Source: Pardosa pseudoannulata
Lineage: Eukaryota > Arthropoda > Arachnida > Araneae > Lycosidae
Assembly (NCBI GenBank): GCA_032207245.1
Contig: CM063505.1
Location: 177,187,530 to 177,251,529, forward strand
Reading direction: 5' to 3'
DNA length: 64,000 bases
The position numbers were made by a program, and so were the translations under genes. The notes under the pieces are model-generated. The model saw only the letters and a program-made list of their open reading frames with translations, had not been told where the DNA came from and did not search any database. Below, one piece after another: positions 1 to 11,155 of this stretch (positions are counted from its first letter, which is position 1; every line of letters begins with the position of its first letter).

Positions 1-114
1 TATTATGTCTTTCATTTCAGGTATAGTTTTTGGTTTATCTAAACTGACTAGATGTTGCAAATGCCCCGCCAAACCAAAGTCAAGATGAAGCTCTTCCACA
101 CATTAGCTTTCCGG

Positions 115-578
115 TTAACACATTGTATGCGGGACACGTACTAGTACGTTTTCTGACGACTTGAGCGAGACACGTACTAGTACGGGTTAGTGCAACAACA
201 TGGTTTGTTTGTGGGTACAAAAATAACGGTATATACAAGAAAACGAAGCCGAATGTTCTTGTCTACTACATAGATTCTGGAAAAATTTAGACAAATAAAA
301 ACTAGTTTTAACATCAGTTTATGCGGAACCACAGAACGAGAAGGTTGATTAAAAAAATAAATTTAGATTTAAAATTAACTTTTTATCTATCCTTGCGAAA
401 ATGATATTATAAATGTGTGTATATATATATGTTTATATATTTCAATATAAAATACGAAAAGTTGGATAAAAAATTAAATAATTTTCAATCTATTGAGATT
501 TAACTGAATAACTTACGAGCAAAATGCCAGCTTCCGGTACAATTCCGCTGCTAAATGTGCCCGTACATAATGTGTTAA
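115..578. mobile_element. piggyBac-like MITE, copy 1
   Basis: The element runs TTAA to TTAA with terminal inverted repeats: the left end reads TTAACACATTGTATGCGGG and the right end, reversed, reads TTAACACATTATGTACGGG. Inside the left end is a repeated palindrome CGTACTAGTACG. No transposase is encoded. TTAA target sites are diagnostic of piggyBac. A second copy sits at 2546-3113. Confidence 0.8.
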
Positions 579-1274
579 GAACGTTTTCAATCACTTAACA
601 GAAGAAGTGTCATCGGCCGCCACTTTCCTATTGTGTGGCAAAGGCGATTCCCAGATTCCAACCCATGGTTATGGTTGTGGTCACGTGAAGTGGCTTGTGA
701 ATTAATAAAATAATTTAAATGAAATTTAGACATGATGTATATTTTTTATTTCTGCTAGCTTAGTATGACCTATTGAGTTTTGTGAAACAATTATGCTATA
801 GTTTGACGAGTTCCACCCAAGAATAAATTCTGGCTTCACACCTATACACGAGTAAGTAAATATGGTATATATCTAAGCCAGAAAAATATGGACTCATGGA
901 AAGTAGACGTCATTCGTGGCTATCGGTGTTTTCTCGAAAAAAAAAAAAGTTTAAGTCGACAAACGTAGCTTTTACACAGTTTTTCTTATGAGACATCATT
1001 CCATTTTAAGAGACAAAATGACTACATCCCAGGATAAAACCCAATCCTTATGCGGGAATTCAATCCACGCCCTCCACTATGGTAGGCGAATGCTTTAGTC
1101 TCAACTGCGACAGGGCGGCAGTGAAATTTTACTCAAAACTAATAACAATCAGGGTGGGAGAACTTTCAGATGACATTGAAAAAAAATTACCATTTAATTA
1201 AGTATAGAATTCGTTTACAGACAAGAATAGTGGAAAACAATTACAAATCGGTACAAAGGAAAAAAATATATACA
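579..1274. other. no gene seen; weak tRNA-like fragment
   Basis: AT-rich sequence without protein-like frames. About 1035-1125 (AATTCAATCCACGCCCTCC onward) resembles the minus-strand head of a decayed tRNA-derived SINE, but I cannot define its ends. Confidence 0.35.
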
Positions 1275-2140
1275 ATTATTAAAATTTTAGCAAAAAAATT
1301 AGCACTTAGTATACAAATCTGAAAATTCTCAAAATTTTTCTTTCTTATATCTCAAAGTCCTGGTTTTTGATTTAAAAAAAATCTCCAAAAACAATCAAAA
1401 CAATCTTGGAATGTGTACATTAAGTTATTTTTTAAAGAATGTACATAAAATAAACATTTTTATAGGACCATAGCTAGGATTTAGTTTCAGTTTTTAAAAA
1501 TCTTGCAAAAAAAAGATAGCGCTTCGCATACAAACCTGAAAATTTTTTCTTATATCCGAATCCTGGTTCTTGATTTTAAAAAAATCTCCCAAAACAACAA
1601 GCCGAAAACAATCAAAACAATCTTAGAATATGTACATTTAGTTAGTTTTTTAAGAATGTACATAAATTAGGATTTTTACATGGCCATAGCTAGGATTTAT
1701 TTTCAGTTTTTAAAAATCTTGCAAAAAAGATAGCACTTTTCATACAAATCTGAAAATTCTTAAAATTTTTCTTTCTTATATCCCAACGCACTGATTCTTG
1801 ATTTAAAAAAAAATCTCCAATAGCAACAAGACGAAAACAATTAAAACAATCTTGGAATATGTACATTTAGTTATATTTTTAAGAATGCACATAGAATTCT
1901 TACAGGGCCATAACTAGGATTTATTTTCAGTTTTTAAAAATCTTGCAAAAAAAGATAGCACTTTTCATACAAATCTGAAAATTCTTAAAATTTTTCTTTC
2001 TTATATCCCAACGCACTGATTCTTGATTTAAAAAAAAAAAAAAAATTAAAAAAAAAAAAAATTCTATCGGATCAAATTGTGTATTTTTTAAGAATGTACA
2101 TAGAATTCTTACAGGGACATAACTAGGATTTAGTTTCAGT
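1275..2140. repeat. minisatellite, about four units of ~210-220 bp
   Basis: Four head-to-tail units start near 1283, 1492, 1712 and 1932. Each holds the marks AAATCTTGCAAAAAA, ACAAATCTGAAAATTCT, ATCAAAACAATCTTGG (variable) and CATAGCTAGGATTTA. Units differ by substitutions and A-run length; the last is cut short by an A-rich patch at 2030-2060. It lies between two piggyBac-like MITEs. Confidence 0.85.
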
Positions 2141-2216
2141 GGGGTACGAACCTCAAATTACTAAGAACTAAAGCCCGTTGTGCTGACCACTGCGCCACAG
2201 ATACGTTGGCAGTGAA
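2141..2216 (-). mobile_element. tRNA-like SINE head fragment
   Basis: On the minus strand GTGGCGCAGTGGTCAGCA resembles a Pol III A box, and GGTTCGTACCCC a B box, at tRNA-like spacing. It is not a functional tRNA: the acceptor stem does not pair. It probably belongs to a SINE family different from the two main ones here. Confidence 0.5.
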
Positions 2217-2262
2217 TGGTTTTAAGCGGCATTAAAACAATCTGGACAAGCGCGCATTTCTG

Positions 2263-2264
<2 letters not shown>

Positions 2265-2300
<36 letters not shown>

Positions 2301-2450
2301 ATTTTCTATCGGGTCAAATTGTGAATCTAAATCATTTTTGAATCAACTTAATTACATACACAAAATTTCCTCAAAATCAGCCCAGCCGTTTAGGAAGAGT
2401 TTTATTACAAACACACGGACAGGGAAATTTTTATACAAAGATTGACTGAA
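2265..2450. repeat. poly-A run and 3' end of an unidentified interspersed repeat
   Basis: A run of nearly 30 A is followed by sequence containing AAAATCAGCCCAGCCGTTT and ACAAACACACGGACAGGG, a kind of 3' tail seen in several arthropod repeat families (recalled, not searched). The family is not determined. Confidence 0.4.
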
Positions 2451-2545
2451 ATAAACTAAAATAGGTGCAGGACGTGCTAAAACCCATCGACCCCACCCCC
2501 TCCACATGGATACGGCTCTAGATTCTTGAAATTGCTTTCTTTATA

Positions 2546-3113
2546 TTAACACAGTGTATGAGGGACATGTACTAGTACGTTTTCTGACGATTGATACTTG
2601 AAAGCAGATCACGGACTAGTATGGGTTAGTGTAGCAACATGGTTTGTTTGTGGGTACAAAAATAACGGTATATACAGGAAAACGAAGCCGAATGTTCTTG
2701 TCTACTACATAGATTCTGGAAAAATTTAGACAAATAAAAACTAGTTTTTACATTATTAGTTTTGTGATTGCTCTTTTCATTTTTCGTAATGTAAAACTGT
2801 TTATATATAATATAATTCGAAAAAATTAAAACTATATACTACTATATCTATTTGATTTTTCATTTTTACAATACTATTATAAATTTATCCTCTAAAAAAT
2901 ATATTTTTTGTTTACAAAAATCTTATGGTTGTTACCAATATATTTCTATTTATATATCTGTTTATACATTTCAATATAAAATACGAAAGGTTGGTTAAAA
3001 AAATTAAATAATTTTCGATCTATTGAGATTTAACTGAATAACTAAATTTACGCTCAAAGCGCCCGCTCCTGGTACAATTCCGCTGCGAAATGTACCCGCA
3101 CACAATGTGTTAA
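2546..3113. mobile_element. piggyBac-like MITE, copy 2
   Basis: The element runs TTAA to TTAA; the left end is TTAACACAGTGTATGAGGG and the right end, reversed, is TTAACACATTGTGTGCGGG. It matches copy 1 (115-578) closely over about 200 bases at the left and about 150 at the right. It is about 100 bases longer because of an AT-rich middle (about 2760-2950). Confidence 0.8.
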
Positions 3114-4806
3114 CAGTTTAAATTAGATAGAATCACTCAGCAATGGAATTTAAGTACTGCGTACATCAAATAGCTATGATTAAGCTAAAATTACTAATTA
3201 TACATAATCGAAAACTAAGTTTTATATGGTGATGATCTACACAAAAGAAAAGCATATAACTATTTCTGAAATATTTTCAGGTTTGCCTCAAGACACACGA
3301 ACCAATAAATAAATAGATAATTCTTTTAAACGTGGGTAGAGAAAAAAAAATCCCTCATTCCTTTTATTAGTTTAACTGAAACGTGAATTGTTTTCCAGAA
3401 CAATTTAATGATAACCTTTCAAGCACGGTTTGCTAACATATTTATTGCATTAGTAGATTGCTATTACCCACTACTTTACTTATGTGGAACTAAAAATAGT
3501 TACTTGCAAGTAGCACTTATAATACTTCGCGGTGGTTCAAAAAATATTCCACCATGCATATTTAAGTATTAAAATGCTAAGACATTATTAATACCGTCGT
3601 GCTTCAAAGAGTTAAATTTAATAAAATTTACAAAACTTCATTATTTTCTTTTCCTACGATATTTTAGGATCAAATTTATTCGTGAAAGTAAAATATAATT
3701 TTTAATAAGGCATTATTTTAAGACTGCAAAAATCATATATAAACCGTGCAGCCTATAATCCTTTTACGGGTTTACTCTAAAAGCAGTCTCGAGAGATAAA
3801 ATGTCAAAAGAAAGATAATTTCCAAAAGCAGAGAAGAACTGCATTTTCATTCTATAAATATTAAAAGTTTATTTAAAATTCCAAATTTCGAAAAATTCGA
3901 ACTGCTGTTATACAGTTTTATCTCTATATATACGCGTTGGAGATTCTGTGTTAAATTGCATTACTTTAACGCATTTTAACATAGAATCAGTGCAGTGACG
4001 GTTTCCAACCGGAAACAGTGACGAACTGCAATTTCCAATAACCAAATTGCTGCCTATGTGGTTTCCGAGCTTAAATGATCAATGTTCATTCTAGATTTCC
4101 AAAAACGCTGAGTTAAGCTGTAGGTCTCTTGGTAAGAGTGGTAAAACACTGCCCCGGCCTTAGCCATCTAGTTCGAAGGTCTCTTTGTAAAACATTCACG
4201 TGATCACTAGCTCTTGGGTTGGAAAAATTGAAAGATGTACTTATTCTTGTGCATTCAATACGAATCTCTTACCTTGTAAAAACATTTTTTTTGCTCAATA
4301 AATTTTAAAATCTAGAACGTTTGACTTCCCTTTTTTTCTTTCATTTTTTTAAATGGAGCCACATCTGTAATCTGTTGCAGCCATTTAGGCTGCAATCATT
4401 TAGGTCCTCTTATTGTCCAGTTAGAGAGGGCAAATTCAAATAATAGGAACTAATTTCATGTGTAAGGCGAGAATAAATCCGTTGATTATATATTTACACA
4501 CAAACACACACAACGGTTATTCTAAGTAAAAAAAGTTTCTGAAGATCTTACAAAACTATCTGAAAAAGTATATGCTACTCATTTATAATAATACAATATT
4601 GAGGTTAATTTCTGGATGTCAAAACTGGAGCTAAATGATATCTGAATTTTAATACTGTGATTTATTGTTTACCAAATATAAATAATATATTCTAATATAT
4701 ATATAATCTTATTATAGAGTTGCAAATATAAGTGTGTTCTGTATAAAAAAACACATATCAATGTGTGCGTTGGTTACCTAGAGAACAAAAATTCAATTTC
4801 TTAATC
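3114..4806. other. no gene seen
   Basis: AT-rich intronic or intergenic sequence. A short imperfect palindrome GGTTTCCAACCGGAAAC lies near 4002. Around 4105-4195 a weak tRNA-like segment (TAGGTCTCTTGGTAAGAGTGG, TAGTTCGAAGG) is probably a decayed SINE. Confidence 0.4.
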
Positions 4807-4807
4807 T

Positions 4808-4991
4808 GGTTTGGTTTAGTTTGCTTTGGAGTGCTACGGTCTACTTTTTGCAACACGAGGGCTAATGAGACCGGGACCTACAGCTTAAAGCCGATTCCGA
4901 ACGGCTACGAACATCCGTGCCACAGTGGGATTCGAACCCACGAACACCAGTTCCGAAGGCCAACACCCTAACCATTCGACCATCGTTCGGC
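4808..4991 (-). mobile_element. SINE family A, nearly full length
   Basis: Read on the minus strand it begins GCCGAACGATGG, has an A-box-like TGGTTAGGGTG, then a B box GGTTCGAATCC, a body (GTAGCCGTTCGGAATCGGC) and ends CCAAACCAAACC. This order defines a tRNA-derived SINE. Open frames across it (containing RTHEHQF or GFEPTN) are artefacts of the tRNA-like head. Confidence 0.85.
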
Positions 4992-5351
4992 AAATAACAC
5001 TAAGAGAAGTCTTGGCCAGAAGTCTTATGCGCGGTTCATGTTTTACCCATAGTAACATAACAGATTTCTTCGCAAAACCAGCTTTTATTGAGTCGCCATT
5101 TATGTTAGTCTTACAACTAGTGCAGTAAGCGACGGGTGGCTGAAACACTTTTCAGTTGCCGTACCACATTTATTAGAATTACCACACTCTACGTAGACTC
5201 AAATATCTTTCAACAGACTTCAGGAATGACAACCTTGTATCTGATTACCCCTCATATAATTTAAAGTTAATATTTTTTAAATAACTTGTCTATTTTTATG
5301 TAGTTTTTAAGTACCACTGATCTAATCTTATTATTAAGATCTTATTATTAA

Positions 5352-5401
5352 GAACTCCGGTACCGAAGGCCAGCACCCTAACCAATCGGCCATCGTTCGG
5401 C
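5352..5401 (-). mobile_element. SINE family A, 5' head only
   Basis: Only the tRNA-like 5' part is present (GAACTCCGGTACCGAAGG to ATCGTTCGGC on the plus strand). It lies about 360 bases from the preceding copy in the same orientation. Confidence 0.75.
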
Positions 5402-6380
5402 TTTCTTAATCTGAATACATAAATATAAATTTTAACACATTGCTTTAAAAAAGAAAATCACATCACATAAAAGAAGAAACAGTGAGAAGATATAACTTTC
5501 TGATTATCTTCAAAATTCATTTATAAATATTATATTAGAAGCAAAAGATGGCTTTAAAAAAAACTTTCTTTTTAATTTTCAGAAACAGATTTTTCAGAAA
5601 ATTCTTTTCAAATTTTCGGAAAGAAAAAACTTTTTTTATAATTTTCGCAACAAACTCACACAAATTTTAGGAAAATTCAGAAATTTTCGGATCAAAATCA
5701 CCCGTGCACACACTGAATGTGCCCCAGAGAAACTAAAGGTATTTCCGGTTAAAATAAAGGCTTGACAAGCCTTTTAAGTTGAAGAAGTCAGTTTTAGATA
5801 ATATTTAAGAATAAAATGTTCCATAAATCGGAAATAATTCGGAAACTAGTTAGCGTAAGCACAAAATTTAACGGTTTAAAAAAAAAAGATTTTGAAGATT
5901 TAAAGAGAGTTTTCAATCTGAAGAGTCTTCATTAAATTAACCTATTTTTTATTCCGTAGAAAAAGTTCTGCCCTATATAGAAAATTTTTTTTCTGAAACA
6001 TTAAAAAGGGTCTAATTTTATAAGAATTATTTAATTTTGTTATGTGACTTTAAATGACATAATGTACATACCACCATAACATAAAATATAAACAGGCATA
6101 AAATATTTATACACCAAGTGAAAGAAAAATTAAAATCCCCTTACCAGCAAAATAACTTTAAAAACATATAAAAGTAAGAAATTAATTTTTAATATCAAAT
6201 AGAAGATAACAATTATTTTTAATTTGTGAACCTCAACTATATAAATACAAATAATATATTTTATTTTATATCATGATAAATGCAATTCCTGTAACTTTTT
6301 CAATGTTTCAAGATTTTTTATTTATTTATTTTTTTTAATTTGAAGCCATCAAATACCATTAAATTATAGTTTAAAGAAAA
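5402..6380. other. no gene seen
   Basis: AT-rich sequence with several diverged AATTTTC/GGAAA patches and no protein-like frame or clear repeat. Confidence 0.4.
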
Positions 6381-6745
6381 ACCGCGGTAACTCAGTCGGC
6401 AAAGGCAGCGATCTCGTAACTGAAAGGCTGCGGATAAGGGGCTAGAGCCGGCTTAAGATCCGCCGTGTTCGTTAAAGGTGACTGGGGCACGTAAAATACT
6501 TTCGGGGTCACAACGTTCTAAAAGTCCTCAAAATGATACCTCCAGGGGTGTCAGGAAAAGCCTGCGGGGGGGGGGGATCTTCTGCTTGGTCCCTGCTTCA
6601 AAATTACAAGCACCCAGAGGGAATAATGTTACTCGCGTCCGTAGCATTCCTTAAGCTACACGTGTTCCTCGTGTGGTGCTAAGCGGATAACAGCTTCGCA
6701 GCCAAGTACTGGCATAAAGGTATATGCACCTGTCCTGCCAGTTGC
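6381..6745 (+). mobile_element. SINE family B, longest copy
   Basis: Starts ACCGCGGTAACTCAGTCGG, a tRNA-like A box, and continues through a body with GTGACTGGGGCACGTAAAAT and GATCTTCTGCTTGGTCCC. The B-box region is diverged (CTAGAGCCGGCTTAAGATCC). Copies on the minus strand at 17255-17462 and 20940-21060 share the same order of blocks, so this is a family and not a chance match. Confidence 0.75.
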
Positions 6746-7330
6746 ATTAAAAAACAAAAATAGCTTAAAGATTAAAACACATTTTACTTCACTCTGATAA
6801 TATTTAGCTTATAATATACATACTTCAAAAGTTATTTTGGTGTTAAGTAAATTCCATTTTTCCATTTAGTGCATATTTTTTCATATTATATAAAATGTGC
6901 TGTTTATAAAAAATATGTATGTTAATATTTTTATATTATATAAAATATACTACTTAAAAATAACAGACATGTTTTTTCTATAAATTATATAAAACATACC
7001 TTTTACAAAATTTATCATGAAACACATTCTTTGTATCATTATATAAAAAATATACTACTTGAAATGGGAAAACTAAATTCTCTGTTAGAGTATAATTAAC
7101 ACTAGAATGCCCGGAACAGATCTACATGATCTGTTAAAAAGGTGGACAGGTATGTGTGTATATATATAAAGATAGATAAATGTATAATGTATCCATATGT
7201 ATACATATATATAAAATGTTATACACACAATGTTATACAACATGTATACACATATATTTTTATATAGGTATATGTATATATATGTATGTATGTATGTGTA
7301 TGTATGTATATATGTGTGTGTATGTATGTA
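6746..7330. other. AT-rich sequence with an isolated piggyBac-like end
   Basis: At 7097 TTAACACTAGAATGCCCGG begins with a TTAA and resembles a piggyBac-type terminus, followed by a short palindrome (CAGATCTACATGATCTG). No matching right end was found before the microsatellite. A similar start lies at 54938 (TTAACACTAGGTTTACGG). Confidence 0.35.
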
Positions 7331-7446
<116 letters not shown>

Positions 7447-7689
7447 GATGTATATTAATAGATTTCATAATATAGTATAGTATAGATCACTTGGAGTCGA
7501 AATGACACTAAATCGAAATTTAGTGTTAAAAAACTTATAAAAAATTCATTCTAAAACAATCAAAACATTTTATTTTTTGATGAATAAAAAAAATGATGTT
7601 ACGCTTGAAATGAAGATTTTAAGTCTCGAAAAGTACTTCGTCCGCTTAAAACAAAAACTTAATAATAAAATCTAATTTATTCCTTGAAG

Positions 7690-8135
7690 AAGAGGAAGAA
7701 AAGAAAGGTAACGGGACAAACCTTTCGGAAGTTCAGTTCATATCCATTCTCTTACATATTTTTTCCCAAAGAAAAGGAACAACACTTCAGCAAGCCGATC
7801 ATGATGGGAGAAAACTCAGGCTGTGGGAGCTGAGAAAAAGACAGCCAGTCGTCTCACGAACTTACATCACGTGCGTCGGCAATCAATTTTAACGCGATAC
7901 TTGAGAGAGGTCAAGACGGAAATTGCTGTTTGAATCGAGGGGGCCAGAATTCGGGTTGGCTGGAAACAATGCCCGAACAAAACAGGCTTCCGTTCCGAGG
8001 CGAGAGACGGCCTCTGGGAAAAGGTATTAGCAGTCGACAAACGGTATAAATATCCGTAAATGGTCGGAGAGTCTAAGTTACTGAGCGGCTGATACAGAAT
8101 GAGTTTTTGGAAGAAAGTTAGATATGGGTCGACTG
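7690..8135 (-). promoter_or_regulatory. CpG-richer block with a donor-like site; possible alternative first exon
   Basis: This block is visibly richer in G, C and CpG than its flanks and has no repeat hallmark I recognise. On the minus strand it contains CTCGCCTCGGAACGGAAGCC and ends the open frame at GTGAT|GTAAGT, a good splice donor (exon end 7866). It lies downstream of the stardust exons on the same strand. Stardust-type genes use internal promoters, so an alternative first exon is possible. No TATA or initiator can be assigned and the encoded frame is not recognisable. Confidence 0.25.
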
Positions 8136-8282
8136 TCAAACGAAGTAAAAACATGTACAATAGGTTATGTACAGCAATATTTACTCGTGCATAATGCGCA
8201 CTTTTATTTTAAAAAATTTAAAGCAAAATCTGTTGGTGTGCTTTATACACGGAATAATTTTAGAATGCTTTTTGTAATCACA

Positions 8283-8366
<84 letters not shown>

Positions 8367-8381
8367 GTGTGTGTGTGCGCG

Positions 8382-8433
<52 letters not shown>

Positions 8434-8578
8434 CGTATGTATATATATGTATATGTATATATGTATATATATATATATGTTATATGTATATATATACGTA
8501 TATGCATATATATATATATTTATATATACGTATATATATATGTATATATATGTAATATATATATGTATATATATTATA

Positions 8579-8610
<32 letters not shown>

Positions 8611-8693
8611 GTATATATATGTATTTATATGTATATATATGTATATGTATATATATACGTATATGCATATATATACGTATATGTATATATACG

Positions 8694-8728
<35 letters not shown>

Positions 8729-8895
8729 GTATGTATATATATATGTATATATATATATATGTATATATATATATGTATATATCTATATGTATATATATGT
8801 ATATATATATTTATATATATGTATATATATGTATATATATATGTATTTATGTGTATATGTATGTATATATGCATGTGTATGTATGTGTGTGTGTG
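8283..8895. repeat. long compound (TA)n/(TG)n microsatellite
   Basis: About 600 bases of TA repeats broken by TG, CG and GTAT interruptions (TGTGTGTGTGCGCG near 8364, repeated TACGTATATG). All overlapping long frames (MYIYIY-type) are spurious. Confidence 0.97.
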
Positions 8896-9020
8896 AATAA
8901 AAACAGGTACTTAAGGAAGAAAAAAGGCAAATAGCTTACTCAATAGAAGTATTCGCTCATCTATATTTCATTCCATTTTCGTTTCTTTCATACAACTTTA
9001 ACAACATTAATTTTATTGAG

Positions 9021-9197
9021 TTTGGGATTTGGAGTACTGTAGTCTAAAGTCTTACTACATGAGGGCTAATGAGACCGGGACCCTACTGCTTGAAGGCGAT
9101 TCCAAAAGGCTACAAACATCAATGACATCAGTAGGATGCGAAACTGCTGACTCCTGTACAGAAGAGCAGCGCCCTATTCATTCAACCATAGTTATGC
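9021..9197 (-). mobile_element. SINE family A, diverged
   Basis: Shares the CCAAA-type tail, the GAGGGCTAATGAGACCGGGACC block and the head, but both Pol III boxes are mutated (for example GATGCGAAACTGC in place of GATTCGAACCCAC on the plus strand). An old copy. Confidence 0.75.
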
Positions 9198-10246
9198 GAA
9201 TACTAATATCTTTAAATTTGACTTGACAATTGAGGACTTGAAGCCCAGTATAGTTCGCACAATTGTTCCATATTGTCATCACAAAACACATTTTTCTTAA
9301 GTAATGAAGAAAGATAAAGGGGTTGGAAACAAGGTCTTTAATTTCTGTCTTCTCCAAATTATCATGTTTTAAGCCAAAACCCTCACAATGAACCACGATG
9401 ACCGATAACAAGCCCAAATGACTTCGTAAAGAATGCAATCAACTTTGGGATGACATGGAAAGGAAGTTGAAGCGTGATTCACGGGGTGCACGTAACAATT
9501 GTTTTACAACCTGGAATGTCAAATTTTAGGCGCGCGTTATAGGCGAGAAAAAATTGTTCGCCGTGTTTTTCTTATTGCAACAGGGTGCACGTAATACTCA
9601 AGTAAATATATTAAAAATGATTGATCGATAACCATCCAGCAATTTAAATGACGCCAATTTAAGTTTATATACATAGTAAGGAAAGTGAACTAGATCGGGA
9701 AACTAATGTAAGCATTTCGTATAAAACCGCTAAGGCAGCCCGAGAAAATTCTCAGGGGTTTTCAAATCTTGAGTCAAGGGTAAAAATTTCCTCGTCATTT
9801 TGCTTTCCCCTTTTTAACCCCTAAAATTGACCACTGGGGCTACAGTTTAAGCCCTTAGAGGAGGGGGTCTAGCCAATTATAACTCTACATTACCCTGGTG
9901 GATAATTTAGGAATTTTCTAAACAGAAAGGAGATGCACGCTATCGGAAGCAGATTTTCCTAGAGATTTTCTCACAGATTTTGACTGAGATGTTGACCCAG
10001 GTGTTAAGGACCTCGTTACTTAGAACTTCATTCTATCTGACCCTTCCGTTTTTTCTGTCAATATAATGAAGTGGGAACCCGTCCTCCAACGTTCTGTTAA
10101 TAAACGTCTTTAACTAAAACGGTGTCATTTTTATGGGCCATGACTGCAACCACCCATCGTGAAGTCCGTCTTATTACATACATATAATTTATCTAATTAT
10201 CATTATTGTCATTTATGTGTTTGGGTTGCGGTTTATTAATCTAATG
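9198..10246. other. no gene seen
   Basis: Mixed-composition sequence. GGGTGCACGTAA occurs twice (about 9485 and 9585) around a CpG-rich patch (GGCGCGCGTTATAGGCG). I could not assign 9690-10110. Confidence 0.35.
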
Positions 10247-10420
10247 GGTTTGGTTTGGAGTACTGCGGTCTAATTTTTGCAACACGAGAGCTAATGAGAC
10301 CGGGACCTACAGCTTAAAGCCGATTCCGAACGCCTATGAGGTTCCATGCCACAGTGGGATTCGAACCCACGAACTCCGGTACCGAAGGCCAACACCCTAA
10401 CCAATCGGCCATCGTTCGGC
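10247..10420 (-). mobile_element. SINE family A, full length
   Basis: Close to consensus with intact B box (GGTTCGAATCCC on the minus strand) and A box (TGGCCGATTGGTTAGGG). First of four head-to-tail copies. Confidence 0.88.
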
Positions 10421-10439
10421 GATTATATAATGGGATTAG

Positions 10440-10612
10440 GTTTGGTTTGGAGCGCTACGGTCTACTGTTTTGCACACGAGGGCTAATGAGACCGAGACCT
10501 ACAGTTTAAAGCCAATTCCGAAAGGCTACAAACATTCATGCCAGCAGCGGGATTCGAACCCAAGAACTCTGGTTCCGAAGAGCAGCGCTCTACCATTCGG
10601 CCATCGTTCGGC
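10440..10612 (-). mobile_element. SINE family A, full length
   Basis: Same family and orientation, 19 bases after the previous copy. It belongs to a subtype with GAGCAGCGCTCTACC on the plus strand instead of GGCCAACACCCTAACC. Confidence 0.86.
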
Positions 10613-10682
10613 TATAATAGGATTAGAGAAGACCCCTAAATATTTTATAAATAAACTAAGCATGACTGCTGCGACGATTAAG

Positions 10683-10853
10683 TTTGGTTTGGTTTGAAGC
10701 GATACAGTCGACTGCTTTGCTACACGACGGATAATAAGACGGAGACCTGCTTAAAGCAGATTCCGAACGACAACTAGGAAAACTCATGGCGGATTGGAAT
10801 CTACGTACACCGGAGACGAAGAGCAGCGCCCTACCCTTCTGTCACCGTTCAGT
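10683..10853 (-). mobile_element. SINE family A, diverged
   Basis: Third copy of the cluster, with GAGCAGCGCCCTACCC of the second subtype; the B box is damaged. Confidence 0.75.
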
Positions 10854-10975
10854 GCTGCGATGAGGAGAACTGGGCTATGAAAATCCCCGCCGACAGTGGG
10901 AATTGAAATAGAGATTTTTGACTCGGTGGAAGCATTTTCATAAATGTTTCAAGACTCCGCAGCACATAAGAACCT

Positions 10976-11155
10976 TTTGGTTTGGTTTCGAAAGCTACTT
11001 TGAAATATTTTGCATTCAAAACAAAGTCTATATATAGGCCGAGATCTACTACTTAAAGCCATTTTCAAACATCTAGAAACATCCATGTCAGCAGAGGAAT
11101 TTAAACTCAGACGCTCTGAATCAAAAGGAAGCGCTCAACCTATTCGATAATGATC
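10976..11155 (-). mobile_element. SINE family A, strongly diverged
   Basis: Fourth copy of the cluster, recognisable by TTTGGTTTGGTTT, CTACTTAAAGCCATT and GAAACATCCATGTCAGCAG. The oldest by eye. Confidence 0.6.

Noticed and set aside
4885..5148. Frames containing GFEPTN or RTHEHQF-like peptides near SINEs
   Set aside because: They translate the tRNA-like SINE head (B box GGTTCGAATCC) and are well explained by the repeat.
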